NCBI GenBank assembly: GCA_016647705.1 | Contig: CM028338.1 | Span: 22,527,577-22,591,576, forward strand | From: Eucommia ulmoides | Taxonomy: Eukaryota > Streptophyta > Magnoliopsida > Garryales > Eucommiaceae | Direction of reading: 5' to 3' | DNA length: 64,000 nt | Shown: piece by piece, positions 1 to 11,169 of the stretch | Layout of the letters: each line of letters starts with the position of its first letter | How positions within the stretch are numbered: the stretch's first letter is position 1 | Notes under the pieces: generated by a model | The model's database searches: none | The model's input: only the letters and a program-made list of their open reading frames with translations | Told to the model about the DNA's origin: nothing | Made by a program: the position numbers and the translations under genes

Positions 1-654
1 TCACTACAGCCTGATCCTGTAGGATTGGTTATCTCCATCCTTTAGGAAATTCTTTACCGCTATCAAAGGGTAGATGCAACAATGTTTAGGAACAATCCTA
101 ACTTTGTTTAGTTAAATTTAAATTTTCACGTCTCGCGGTACAAAAATATTTGTATCTCCTTCTTTGTTATTACGAGTAAACTTGCATGACATAGGAGGTA
201 GCTGTAGACACCACATTTTGTCCTGCCCATTCAGTATCGGATCAAAAGTACAAGTTCAAATAAACTTTGAGTGAGGTCTAAAGGGAATGAATTTCTACCA
301 TAGATTACATTGGATACTACATAAAAGCAGTAAAAATACAAGAAAACAGTAGCAAAAAATACAAGAAAACATAAAATTATCATATTGGATGGAATTTAGT
401 TAAGTAAAAGTTTTTGGGTCAACCTCGAAATTCCTAAAGTTCATGGGGACTAAAATAAAATTATTAGAGGATGATTATCATAAAATCACCTTTAATATGA
501 ATAAAAAATTGTTACTACACTTTAATATAAGAAGATTTCACTAGTTACCCTTATTTCTTGTTTTGACCTCTTAAATATTTACTATCACTAGTTTTGTCTT
601 TTTTTACACCAAAAATACTTCTTTAAATTTTGGTTTAAAGCATTAATCCTTAAG

Positions 655-1380
655 GAATCAATTGAAAACCTTCATCAAGTCAAAGAAACTACCACAACAA
701 GTATAGTTACTCAAAGTAACTAATGCTAAAGACTCAGTTCAAAATCAATCAAACTGAAATGCCATTTTGACAAGCATTTAAGGCCCAGCACATGAAGGCC
801 ACATCATGAATTCTATTATTCAATAATGAGCATTAATTGATGAGATATTTTCAATATATTTCTATCAAAATATCTAGTATGGAAACCTAGTTACTTGAAA
901 GTAGCAAATGGTTACAAAACAAACCAGTCTGGTTTCCCATCAAATTATGCAATAAATGATCCATCAAATCAACATACCATCAAGCATTTAATGCTTGAAA
1001 TGTCCTCAGGAGACTACATTAAAACTATCAAAATATTTCAACGAAAACATCTTAGGGAAACCAAGTTACTTCAAAAATAACTAAACGGCTACAAAACTAA
1101 CCGGACCATTTTCCTTCCCCATTGAAGGCATTAAATTCCCACCAAATCAAGTGTCATATCGAGTATTGAATGAAAATATGACATGTGGAGACTATATATA
1201 TTGAACCTCTAAGGGAATTACAAGCAATTAACCAAAATAGTTCAAGTAACTAATACTTAGCAAGCAAACCGAACCAAAAAACATCCCATCGGTCATTAAA
1301 TTCCCCATATGTCAAACAATGATGACTAATCATGTACAATGGGGAGTAATCATTGGCAATCATGAGAAATGATTACTAAC
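655..1380 (+). repeat. Four diverged direct repeats upstream of the TATA box
   Basis: Units of roughly 150-220 bp begin near 700, 890, 1070 and 1220. Each carries a 'agttac...aagtaac' dyad, then a run like 'caaaac/aaccg', then 'cattaaattccc' or 'gcatttaa'. The units are strongly diverged, so borders are approximate. Their place upstream of a TATA box suggests repeated U3 promoter modules. The segment also holds evening-element 9-mers at 843-851 (reverse) and 868-876 (forward). Confidence 0.45.
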
Positions 1381-1545
1381 ATATTTTAAAGATTTTGTAA
1401 TTCTTTGAAAATCTTAATAAATCTTCCAAATTTTGCCTAAACCATGAAACTAAGAGATATCAAAGGGTAGGACCTAGACTAAACAGGTCCTAAGGAAAAA
1501 TCTAGGTAAACCTATGCATTGGGGAATGGGTAGGCTCCATGGGCC

Positions 1546-1553
1546 TATAAATA
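1546..1553 (+). promoter_or_regulatory. TATA box of repeat R
   Basis: TATAAATA within 'gggcctataaatagg', followed after about 25-40 bp by a pyrimidine-rich 'ttctctctctattctag' stretch typical of a plant transcript start and leader. The most canonical TATA box in the left part of the window. Confidence 0.6.
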
Positions 1554-1919
1554 GGTAGCCTTATTTTTATTTCCAAATTAACTCAATATCTTCTCTCTCT
1601 ATTCTAGAATTTCTCTCTCAAGTCTTGGGAATTATCAAGCCTTCTACTTACAAAACACCATCAAATCTTATCAAAAAAACATCCAAAATGTATTCTTGAG
1701 GATCTTAGAACAAGATCTCAAGAATTTGTCGAGGAACAATCAGGAACAATCTAGAAGATCAAAGAAATAGAAGAAGGAAAACAATTAGGGAAAAGCCACT
1801 CCCCTACGTTAGGTAAGTATTCTTAAACACTCTTTAATTTTGCTTAAATAGCGTATTTGGTTAGTTCTTAGATGCATAATTCTTGTACATAGTGTATATA
1901 TCGAAAAAAACAAGTCAAA

Positions 1920-1922
<3 letters not shown>

Positions 1923-1952
<30 letters not shown>
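1923..1952. repeat. (AT)n microsatellite
   Basis: About 15 uninterrupted AT dinucleotides. Repeat R copy 2 has a much longer AT tract at a comparable downstream position (22913-23001). Confidence 0.95.
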
Positions 1953-1956
<4 letters not shown>

Positions 1957-2082
1957 AAACATGAAAATGATGTTGAGAACATGACAAGAACATAAAGAAC
2001 ACCATGAGTTATGCATTGCAACTTTGATTCTCTGAAGAACACATGAAACCAAAATCCAATGAACTCAGAACAAAAAAAAAAA

Positions 2083-2475
2083 TCATCTCGAGATGAACAA
2101 CGTATTGACATGTTTCTTAGCTACTTGAGATACGTTGGAAGCCCACATATGGGTTCGATCACATGTTCAAACAAAATCAATCATCTAGAAGATATGAACT
2201 ACATATTAACCTGATTCTCAACTACCTAAGATATATAGGCAACCCATACATCAGTTTGGTTACTTGTTTAAATAAAAATCACTTCATCTAGAGATGAACT
2301 ATGCATTGACTTGATTCTCAGCTACCTGAGATAAGTGGGCAACCTATTTACGGGGGTGGTTAATTGTTCGAACAAAATCAATCATCTTGAAAAGGTGAAC
2401 TATGTTTTGACCAGATTCCCCATGAAAATCAGGATACATAGGCAACCTTTACAGGTTTGGTTATCCTAAAAAATA
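2083..2475 (+). repeat. Tandem array, about 4 units of ~100 bp
   Basis: Units begin with 'catct(a/c)gagatgaac' at about 2083, 2182, 2285 and 2383, a period of 98-103 bp. Each continues with 'ttgac..gattctcagctac' , 'gagata', 'gggcaacc', 'ggtta..tgtt' and 'aacaaaatca'. The last unit is partial. Diverged pieces of the unit recur at 43240-43310, linking that fragment to repeat R. Confidence 0.75.
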
Positions 2476-2640
2476 AAAGGAAATATTTTTCATTTAATGT
2501 GTTTTATCTATTACTGCTAATAGATAGTAAACTTTTCTTGCTTTCTTACATAAAAAATGAATATGAAGACAAGACTTAAAAAAGGGAATTATTGTGTTGA
2601 ACAAAACCAAATAAAGTTAGTTGGTATTTGTTTAAACGCG

Positions 2641-4009
2641 AACATCTATTTAAAATTAGGTACCGTCGTCAAACGGGTATCTTGGGTTGCCTAACACCTT
2701 CCCCGAGCGTAACCATCCCTCGATCTTTAAAAAAATCTTTGGTAAAAGACTAACTATTTTCAAATAAAAACTTGGGCTATTTTCAAACAAAAAATAATTT
2801 TCAAAAAATCCCCTAAAACTATATTTAAAAATGAATGGATTTCGAGGATTTTGAAAGGGAGGAAACAAACCTTTTTTTTCTTTTTTCCACGCTAATTCCT
2901 TTGCTTCCAAAATATCCGGGGTAAGTTAACGAGCTTCCATGTACACCGATAACTTGGTCGAGTACAAAAGGATTCATCAGTGCTTCCTGGAGAGGTGAGT
3001 GTTGAGCGATTGAGCATGAACAAAAAGTTGTCAAACCATAGTGGATAGCAAACATGGCTTTTATCGTCGTTCCCACAGACAATGCCAACTAATATTGCAA
3101 GAGAATGGTAACACAATGAATTTATAGATCGGCCTTCATTTGTCTCCATCCTACTACCATATGAGGGGTTCCTATAAAAATCCTTGACATCGAGGGGTAG
3201 ATACCGACGAAGGACCTTTGGTGAGACCAGGACCAAATTCACGATAATCAAATAGTTATCCAAATAATAAAGAGGTCCACTTGTTATTGGATAGTACTAT
3301 TAAGGGAAATTTACTAAAGATGATTGTAATTTCAGATTCTAAAGATGAAAGGGTAGTGAAGTTTATTGATAGTGAATATGAAATGGATTCAGATGATGAG
3401 TTATTATATATTTATGCTGATAAAGGTACAAAATGGGGGGATTTATCAAAGACTAATGATGAACACAACTTCTAAATTTTAATATGTGAAGAAATCTAAC
3501 ATCCATTGATGAGGGAAATTTTGATTAGAGTTAAAAAGATGCCACGTGTTACAGACATGCAATTAGCACAGGGAAAATTGGCCAGCTCTACCAAGCCCCA
3601 TCTCCGTACTTTGCTAGGGTCATGCTTTCCCAAGTGTGACTCCCATGACACTCCATGATCTACTTTAGAAATTAGCACCATCTCCATTTTAACATTACCG
3701 AGATCAATACAATAACTAAACCGAGAATTAGGGAGGACTTGCCAAACAAGCCTTTTTGTCTTCTATAAATACTAAAACAAAAAATGTCTATATAAGCTGA
3801 AATGTCTTTCCTAGCTACCACATTGATACATTACTGTTCAAAACTCTTGACTAATTCTAACACCCGAGGTATAACGCTAGCGGAAACACCCGCAGTGAAT
3901 TATTTTACAGGAACCTTAGCGAAGGGAAAGCTAGAAAGCGCATAGGACACTCTGAGCCCATGAAGTGACGTGTCTGATATCCATTTTTAGCCATCATCAA
4001 ATTAGCATC
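2641..4009. other. Gene-poor stretch between repeat R and the copia element
   Basis: Contains the Tat/Ogre-like phrase at 2674-2695, a polypyrimidine run at 2870-2886 and a possible TATA box in 'cttctataaatact' near 3763. Two modest reading frames occur (2892-3263 minus, 123 residues; 3281-3475 plus, 64 residues, acidic C-terminal half). I recognise no family in either and neither has a clear start context. They may be remnants of an unrecognised repeat or chance frames. Confidence 0.4.
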
Positions 4010-6196
4010 TGTTGGCCTAGTGAGCTACCAAAGAGAGGGGGTGAATTGGGTAGTATTACGAAATTATCAAAATATAATACTTAAAAAATAAAATAATTAA
4101 TTTTATACTATAACTAATTATTATATTTTATAGCAGCGGATATGTTTTATCAACTAGGTGAACACCCAAATAACAAAATGTAAATAATATAAATAATGCA
4201 GCACACAGAAATTTATACTGGTTCATCAAGCTACTCTTGGCTAATCTAGTCCCCCGAGCTCTGCGGAGAGTCACACCCACTAAACTCTAGATCCCTTTAA
4301 AGGTAGAAACCAAACCCTCACAATCATTCTTTTCACAGGCTCAGAATCAATATTTACAATTGTTTTTCACAGGTTAAGGAATAACCTCAATCTTTTCACC
4401 AGGTGGAAGATTAACCTAATTCAATTACAAGGAGAATCACAACCTAATTCTTTCTATACCTTAGGCTCAAGAATTAAACCTCACACAAATACGCTCCAAA
4501 TATCATTTTACCCTGTAAGGATTGAACCGTTACAATTCACTCACAAATTCAATCAAGGAATAATTAACACCCAATCTTTTTATACTCTAGGCAAAGATTA
4601 AAACCTCATTCTCTTTAGCAGAAGAGATTGAAACTAGCTACCCTTGATTAGACACTCCCAGTAGTATCTAATCTGACACTCAACTCACCAATTAAAAATA
4701 ATTGATAAGAGATTTTTCCACTCGGAGCTTCTACAACCCTAGATAAATTCAAACTCAATTAATGTCCCAATACTAGTGATAAAAAAGTGAGAATTTCAAA
4801 ATCTGATAAATTAAGATAGTAGAAAGTATTTAAGCATGTAATCAAAATTTCTCAAGAAATTGTTTCAAAAATAATTTTCAATAAAAATCCGGAAACAATT
4901 TCAAAGATCAAATTCCAAATAATAAATAATAGAATCAAGCAACAATTAATAGTAAGTAATTTAAAAATATCTTACCAAGATTCCACTGAAAAAATAATGA
5001 TTAGAATAGCAATGAAACTTCAGATCAGTAGTAGCAATAATCTACAACAAAAGTTTCTCAAGAACAACTCTCAGAAAAGATCTAACAATGCACTCAGTAT
5101 GATTACTCTTAGAAAGCACGAGAGATAAATAACTCAGAATGATTTGATTCTCTTGATTTCTGATTATCTTATGAAGCAAAAAAACGCAGTTCTATTAATA
5201 AAGGAATAAAACAAGCCCTCCAACAAGTAGTTCCCATAAATCACGACCCTCTATATCATAATAATTTATTCCTGGTATAATTCACTTAAAATATCTCTTA
5301 AAATATTCAATTAAGTCCCTCAAACGTTTACTCAAACTCAATCAGATAAGATTGAAACAATTTTATGTACCAAATTGAGAAATATCAAAACTACTTGAAC
5401 CATATCTATAGGGATAATTAAATAGCTCAAAACATATCAGATCCCTAATATATCTCACATATCTTAACCATAAAACGTCTAGTAATGGCTACCTTTTTGA
5501 ATAAAATCCGAAATTCCATAAATCCTGAAACAACTCCATCTATCGACTAACTAAGGCCTATTAGTCAACTGCCCAATTTATGATGTATCCAAGCCAAAAA
5601 TCCTTCGCCCATCGATTGACCGCCTATACTTCATCTGTTAACCAGACAATTCAGGATGTTTCACAGGTCGACTTACCTGTCGACCGAATGATCCAGAGGG
5701 TTCACTTTATAACCACAGGTCGACTTACCTATCGACTGACTACTTCTGAAACATCTCTCCTTAATTCATTTTCATTCAATTTCTTCGACGTTTTTGCCCC
5801 TTTAATCGATTTATTTTCTCGGTTAGCTCTACTAAATCTTAAATTCAATTTTAGTCAATTATTTTTATTTCTTTTTCAATTACACGCAGATGGAAATAAT
5901 TTAACTAATTAGGATCCTATAAAAAAATACATAATTTTGAAAAACATTTCGTATCGTGTGTGATCCTAACTGGGATACATTAAGAGTTAGAATTTAACCT
6001 GAGTTGTTTTTCCTAGGTTCTTCAATTTCTTCAAATTCTTAATCTTCCATCATCTTTGTCATCATCTTTAGCATTGTCACAATATCTTTATGATCATTTT
6101 CATCACTGGAACTAATATACTGAAACATTTAATAAAATCATTAGTTCCACCAAAAACATCAACATTTAATTGTCCATCAAAATCTTAGGATCAATA
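4010..6196 (-). repeat. Copia 3' LTR
   Basis: Starts TGTTGGCC and ends at 'ggatcaata', where an intact relative (46094) ends CAACA, so the last bases have mutated. It adjoins a polypurine tract at 6197-6210. Homologous LTRs occur at 10738, 25198 (inverted) and 43556. About 2.19 kb. Confidence 0.85.
5660..5750 (-). repeat. GTCGAC palindrome repeats in copia LTR
   Basis: Two to three imperfect units of the form 'ggtcgacttacctgtcgacc' followed by 'gaatgatccagag'. TCGAC and GTCGA arms flank a short spacer. The array lies about 450 bp inside the LTR's element-sense start, hence in U3. It is expanded to five units in the solo LTR at 45430-45640. Confidence 0.7.
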
Positions 6197-6210
6197 ATCT
6201 CCCCCTTTTT
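6197..6210 (-). promoter_or_regulatory. Copia polypurine tract
   Basis: Read on the minus strand this is AAAAAGGGGGAGAT, directly next to the 3' LTR; the expected plus-strand priming site for reverse transcription. Confidence 0.8.
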
Positions 6211-6485
6211 GATGATGACAATTAAATTTGATGTTTTCTTTAAAACAAAAATGTAACCACACTCTCCCTAAATTTGAGGACGGGTTCTTTAACTCATTAA
6301 AGCAAAGTAATGAAGATAATCATAAGATTTTCAACAAAGAACAAATTTTAATATATAGTAAACTCTCCCTTAAGATATTCAACAAGATAATTCAATCTCC
6401 CCCTTGAGACATTCATTAAAACATCAACTAAGTTTCCCCCTTTGTCATCTAAAAAACAATTGGGGAGGGGAACTTAAAAAAAACA
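6211..6485 (-). other. Copia 3' untranslated stretch
   Basis: AT-rich sequence between the end of the RNase H remnant and the polypurine tract, with further 'tctccccctt' runs near 6396-6407 and 6430. No coding sequence seen. Confidence 0.5.
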
Positions 6486-7140
6486 CTACTCTAGACATAC
6501 ATCGTTATGACTAGTCATAACTAAATTGGGAATGATTTTCACAAACTGATCTTTTGTTAATGGTTTGGTAAAAATATCAGTTAGCTGGTAAGAGGTATCA
6601 ATATATTCAATAACAATGTCTCTTTTCTGAATGTGATCACGAATAAAGTGATGTCTAATCTCTATGTGCTTAGTTAGTGAGTGTTGTGTAGGATTCTTAC
6701 TTAGACAAATAGCACTTTTATTATTACAATAAATCAGGATCTCCTCCATATAGATTCAAAAATCATTTAACTGTTACTTAATATATAGAATTTGAGCACA
6801 ACAATTACTAACTGCCATATACTCAACCTCAATAGTGGATAAGGCTATCGAATTATGTTTCTTGCTTAACCAAGAAACCAAGGCATTTGCTAACAAATGA
6901 CATGACTCACTTGTGCTTTTTCTCTCAACATTGCAACCGGCAAAATCAACGTCGGAGTAACTTATTAATTTAAAATCAATCTCCCTAGGATACCATAATC
7001 CTAGGTCAGTCGTCCCCTTTAAATATTGAAAAATTCACTTAACCGCAATCAAGTGCGATTCTTTAGGACAAGATTGAAATCTAGCAGATAAACAAACACT
7101 ATATATGATATCATGTCTACTAGTAGTTAAGTATAACAGG
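6486..7140 (-). pseudogene. pol: Copia RNase H remnant
   Basis: Two blocks of the copia RNase H domain survive. The upstream block (6775-6840) reads EVEYMAVSNCCAQI, the usual 'AEYMA' region with A changed to V. The downstream block (6486-6749) reads SKNPTQHSLTKHIEIRHHF followed by 'QLTDIFTKPL', the standard C-terminal signature. Stops separate the blocks, so no functional enzyme is encoded. It continues from the RT block as in an ordinary copia polyprotein. Confidence 0.9.
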
Positions 7141-7740
7141 CTACCAATCATACCTCAATATCTTTTTTTTATTAGCATTTTTTCCTGTATCATCTTTGTC
7201 TTTTGTTGTAGCCGTTGGCATGGGAGTTTTGTATTCTTTAGCATCATCCAAGCCATATTTCTTTAACAGCTCCTTAGTGTATTTAGTTTGGTTTATGAAT
7301 ATCCCCTCTTTGGTTTGCTTAATTTGCAACTTAAGAAAAAAATCCAGCTCTCCCATCATGCTCATTTCAAATTCGACCTGCATTATCATAGCAAACTCTT
7401 GGCAAAGATCCTTATTAGTAGATCCAAAAATAATGTCATCGACATAAACTTGTACTAATAGGATATCAGAGTCAGTTTGCTTAACAAATAGTATTATATC
7501 ACAAATACTCCTTCGAAAACCTTTTTCATTCCAATATTGGCTAAGTCTCTCATACCAAGCTCTAAGAGCTTGTTTAAGCCCATACAAAGCCTTATGAAGT
7601 TTAAATACGTGATCAGGAAATTTATCACTTTCAAATCTCGGGGGTTGTTCCACATTAACTTCTTCCGCTAGAAAGCCATTTAGAAATGCACTCTTAACAT
7701 CCATTTGATATAGATTAAAATTACATGAGCATGCCAAAGC
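7141..7740 (-). pseudogene. pol: Copia reverse transcriptase fragment
   Basis: An open stretch of 198 residues covers most of the RVT_2 domain: 'DVKSAFLNG' near the start, 'ALYGLKQA.RAWYERLS', the catalytic YVDD (codons at 7435-7446), then 'FEMSMMGELDFFL'. The YVDD box is intact. One expected G (FLGLQIKQ) is K here. The frame opens only after the upstream fingers region, and stops on both sides break it from integrase and RNase H. The signature is that of SIRE-type copia elements. Confidence 0.93.
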
Positions 7741-8400
7741 GAATAGCTTCTAATCTAGCCACATGAGCATAGGTTTCATCATAATCAATTATTTCCTCTT
7801 GATTACAGCCTTGTGCCACTAATCTTTTTTTGTTTCTAATTACCATACCAGACTCATCATTTTTATTTCGAAAAAACCATTTAGTATCAATAACAAGATG
7901 AAAATCTAGTCTCAGAATAAGATACTATACTTTGTTTCACTCAAATTGAACTAACTCATCTTGCATTGCGAAAATCCAAGATTCATCAGTTAACGCCTCA
8001 TTTACATTTTTACGCTCAATTTGAGATAAGAAAACAAGATTAATTATATTTCCAATAGAGGAACAAGTACTTACACCTCTTTCAAAATGACCAATAATTT
8101 CTTTTACTGAATGTCCCGGTACTATTTTTATAACTCGTGGTAACGTCGAATCCTCTTTCTTAGCCTTCTCCTCTTTTTGAGACTCCTTGGCTGCATTGTC
8201 ACCTTGGTTTTGGTTATTTGAAATACCTGCATCATCATCATCCAAAACCTTTCTCGACAAAAATTGGTCAGCTTCCTCAAATACAATATGCATAGATTCT
8301 TCTACTACTAACGTACATTTATTGTAAACTCTATACGTTTTACTGTTAGTAGCATATCCAAGGAAAATCTCATAATTAGATTTAGCATCAAATTTACCTA
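7741..8400 (-). pseudogene. pol: Copia integrase-RT linker remnant
   Basis: The open part (7937-8293) begins 'MHIVFEEADQFLS', has a charged Glu/Lys/Asp-rich middle and ends 'NEALTDESWIFAMQDEL.QFE', the conserved lead-in to the copia RT. The Glu/Lys-rich section is typical of the variable linker. The stretch 7741-7936 carries the RT N-terminal region in broken frames. Confidence 0.75.
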
Positions 8401-9133
8401 AATTATCCTTGTCATTCAGAATGAAACATCTATACCCAAATACTTTAAAATAGCAAATGTTAAGAGTCTTACCATTCCAGATTTAGTATGGGATTTTGTT
8501 AAACCCTCTACAAATCGATACCCAATTCACCACATAGCAAGCTGTAGTTAATGTTTCAGCCCAAAAGTAGGTTGGTAAGCGATTTTCATTAGGCATTGTT
8601 CTAGCCATTTCTTGAAGCGTCCTGTTCTTCCTTTGCACTACACCATTTTGTTGTGGTGATCTTGCTGCAGAGAAGTTATGAGCATAACCATGCTCATCAC
8701 AGTAACTAATAACATCATCATTCTTAAACTGTCTTCCTCTGTCACTACGAATATTAATAATTTAACATGACATTTCATTTTGAAAACGTTTACAAAATTT
8801 AGCAAATACATTAGAAACTTTACTTTTCTTAGTAAGGAAAAATATCCAAGTAAGTCTAGAATAATCATCAACTATTACGAAGGCATAAATCTTACCACCA
8901 AGACTAGCAACAAAATTTGGTCCAAATAAATCAAGATGCAATAATTCAAGACATCTAGACGTGGACGTGTGTATCTTTTTCTTAAAAGATGATTTAGACT
9001 GCTTGCCTAATTGACGTGCATCACATACGTTATCTTTCATAAATTGCAAATTAGATAGGCCACGTACAAGACTTTTCTTAGATAATTTAGAAATTAGCTC
9101 CATACTAGCATGCCCAAGTCTCCTATGCCATAA
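8401..9133 (-). pseudogene. pol: Copia integrase remnant
   Basis: The best frame (8762-9103) contains 'HLDLFGP' with the first catalytic Asp and 'VDDYSRLTWIFFL' with the second motif. Further on, in another frame, the 'NGVV.RKNRTLQEMA' motif appears with Gln in place of the third catalytic Glu (codon 8633-8635). A stop (near 8763) and frameshifts separate these blocks. Homology is clear; activity is excluded by breaks and the Glu to Gln change. Confidence 0.88.
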
Positions 9134-9530
9134 CTAACTATTTTCAGATAAAGCATTCAAACAGGATAAATTTTTAGAAGTAAAATCATCAAATGAGCAG
9201 GAATAAATATTCTCAAAACATGATGCAATTAACAAGATACAACTATCATGACCATTCTTAATAATGCACTTATCATGATCAAATATCACATTATAGCCCT
9301 TGTCACATAGTTGACTAATACTAAGCAAATTATGTTTGAGTCCATCAACAAGTAACACATCTTTAATAATAGTAGTACCATTACCAATATTACCTATAAC
9401 GATAATTTTACCCTTTGTGTTGTCTCCAAAAGTCGCATGACCTCCATCCTTAGGTGTCAAATATGTGAATTTTGATTTATCTCTCATCATGTGTCGAGAA
9501 CAACCGCTGTCTAGGAACCATTTGTCCTTT
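9134..9530 (-). pseudogene. pol: Copia protease / GAG-pre-integrase remnant
   Basis: The active-site motif W-F-L-D-S-G-C-S-R-H-M is readable at about 9490-9520, with the DSG codons at 9503-9511 intact. It is followed by 'GGHATFGDNTKGKI' and 'VDGLKHNLLSISQLCDKGY', the copia protease C-terminus and GAG-pre-integrase start. The first in-frame Met (9490) lies within the protease, so translation would normally arrive from upstream gag. The frame ends at 9134. Confidence 0.88.
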
Positions 9531-9589
9531 CTTATTGATTCTTTTAGAATAACCTACAAGGAGCACCTCAAATAGTTCCTAGGTGATTA

Positions 9590-10690
9590 CGTGGGTCCGA
9601 TCTTGTTAGTCGGGAGAATTTTAGTTATTTTTGGAACCCAAACTTGTTTACATTTAGATATTTTAGTAAAACATTTACAAATAGTATTCCCCACAACATT
9701 ACATTTAAAACATCTAACAAGATCCTTGGTTTTAGAAAATAATTTTTTAAAACGTTTTTGTTTAAGATTTTTCTAAAATCCAATACCGGCTTAATCCAAA
9801 ATTCCACGTGCACTTCCCAAAAGCATTTTTAAGTTATTCTCACCGCTGGTAAATTTGAGAATCTGACATCTTGGATTTTAATTCATTATTTTCAAATTTG
9901 TAGTCCATTACTTGATTATTTAATGTATTAATTGTATTTTGAAGGGCATTTATTTTAGAACACTAGTTTTTATAATCATGCAAAAGTTCTTGATAAACAT
10001 CAAATAATTCATCAAAATCTAAAGGATAAGAACTTGAACATTTTGTTACCTCACTACTAGTGGCCATCAATGCTAACATGGACGTTTCATGAGTCATCAA
10101 GTTTCTATTTTCTCTTGCTATTTTCGGTTTCATCCTCATATCCTTTAATCATCATTTCATGAGTTATCAAGTTGCCGATGAGATCATCAATTTTGTATTT
10201 TCCATGATCCTTAGTTTCCTCAATTGCAATCATCTTCGACTCTCATATATTTGTCAAAGATCTTAGGATCTTTCGAACTCTATCCTCTATGGAGTATGGT
10301 TTTTAAAGTTAACTCAAGTGATTGCAAATGTTATTGAAATGAGTATACATCTCTTGAATCGATTCAGTTTCTTCCATTCTAAACAATTCAAACTTCCTTA
10401 TAAGAGCGTTGATTTTCGATTGCTTCACTAGACTTGTCCCTTTATGAGTAACCTAAAGTTTGTCCCACAACTCCTTTACTGATTTACAACCTGAAACTCT
10501 CGAATATTCATTATAATCCAAAGAACAAAATAAAATATTAATAGCTTGAGAGTTCGTAGAAAGTTTCTGCCTATCAGAAGTAGTCAACTACTTTTTCATT
10601 TTCTCGACTCTGTTTTCCATTGGAACAATGGTGGTCGGTGCATACACCTCAACTAGTGTGCCTATTTCTATTTTCCATTGGAACAATGTG
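9590..10690 (-). pseudogene. gag: Copia gag (UBN2-like) remnant
   Basis: Reading the minus strand from about 10500, the frames give 'CKSVKELWDKL', then 'GTSLVKQSKIN', 'ESIQEMYTHFNNICNHL' and 'IDDLIGNLITHEMM', the conserved blocks of the UBN2/DUF4219 gag of plant copia elements. Near 9690-9725 a CCHC-like zinc knuckle reads C-F-K-C...G-N...C with the His replaced by Asn. Multiple stops and frameshifts break the gene. Confidence 0.75.
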
Positions 10691-10723
10691 ATCTTTGTTA
10701 GCTAAGTGTGTCGAGCTAAACTA

Positions 10724-10735
10724 GCTCTGATGCCA
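10724..10735 (-). promoter_or_regulatory. Copia primer-binding site (tRNA-iMet)
   Basis: Minus strand TGGCATCAGAGC, one mismatch from TGGTATCAGAGC, complementary to the 3' end of initiator Met tRNA. It lies 2 bp inside the 5' LTR border. Confidence 0.88.
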
Positions 10736-10737
10736 AT

Positions 10738-10935
10738 TGTTGGCCTAGTGAGCTACCCAAAAGAGGTTAAATTGGGTAGCATTATAAAATTATCATAATT
10801 TTATCCTAAAATTATTGATTATCGTTTATAGCAGCGGATATGTGTTATCAACTAGGTCCACACCCAAACAACAAAATGTAAACAATATAAATAATGCAGG
10901 ACACAGAAATTTATACTGGTTCACCAAGCTACTTA
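10738..10935 (-). repeat. Truncated copia 5' LTR
   Basis: Begins TGTTGGCCTAGTGAGC and follows the 4010 LTR up to 'ttcaccaagctact', where it joins the 3' interior of a gag-only element. About 2 kb of LTR is missing. The shared 'tact' at the joint suggests an end-joining deletion. Confidence 0.85.
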
Positions 10936-11169
10936 CTCCCAAACTTGGAATTTTGCTAGTCCTTGAGAAAAACACTCACACTAAAATGAAAAACACAACT
11001 AAATTAACTAACACAAACAACCTAAATACAAACAACCTAAACATAACGATTTGCGAGTTTTTAATTCATCTATCGACACAAATATTTTTCCCTTAACAAC
11101 CTCAATCATATCGAGTTCAGGAGTAAAACGCACCATATGGTGTTCTAGAATTTCGACATTCAATAATGG
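10936..11169 (-). repeat. 3' interior of gag-only element 1, left piece
   Basis: Begins 'actcccaaacttggaattttgctagtcc', matching the sequence next to the 3' LTR in all relatives (28121, 49640, 60867). It is cut at 11165-11169 (AATGG) by the insertion and resumes at 16250. Confidence 0.85.

Larger units (their letters stand above)
1..2640 (+). mobile_element. Repeat R, LTR-like end of a Tat/Ogre-like retroelement (copy 1)
   Basis: AT-rich, non-coding sequence with promoter-like organisation: diverged direct repeats (about 655-1380), a TATA box (1546), pyrimidine-rich leader and a downstream tandem array. A second copy lies at 21789-23267; both share the segment with 'ggatcttag', 'agatctcaag' and the closing 'gggaaag' block near 1690-1810 and 22345-22460. 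The phrase 'gggttgcctaacaccttccc' just downstream (2674-2695) resembles a motif I associate with Tat/Ogre LTR regions, which is why I lean to that lineage. No coding sequence is visible and the left end lies outside the window. Lineage is an inference; that it is a dispersed repeat is directly supported. Confidence 0.5.
4010..10935 (-). mobile_element. Degenerate Ty1/copia element, SIRE-like
   Basis: Minus-strand element with a 3' LTR (4010-6196), polypurine tract, pol and gag remnants in copia order (gag, protease, integrase, RT, RNase H), an initiator-Met tRNA primer-binding site (10724-10735) and a truncated 5' LTR (10738-10935). The RT signature around 'FEMSMMGEL' and the long (>2 kb) LTR beginning TGTTGGC fit the SIRE/Maximus lineage. 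All frames are broken. The 5' LTR was cut to about 200 bp where it abuts the adjacent minus-strand gag-only element. Confidence 0.88.

Noticed and set aside
2892..3263. 123-codon minus-strand frame
   Set aside because: No recognisable domain or start signal; overlaps two other minus-strand frames. Left unassigned.
3281..3475. 64-codon acidic frame
   Set aside because: Too short and unmatched to call a gene.
7196..7447. 83-codon plus-strand frame
   Set aside because: Antisense shadow of the copia reverse transcriptase.
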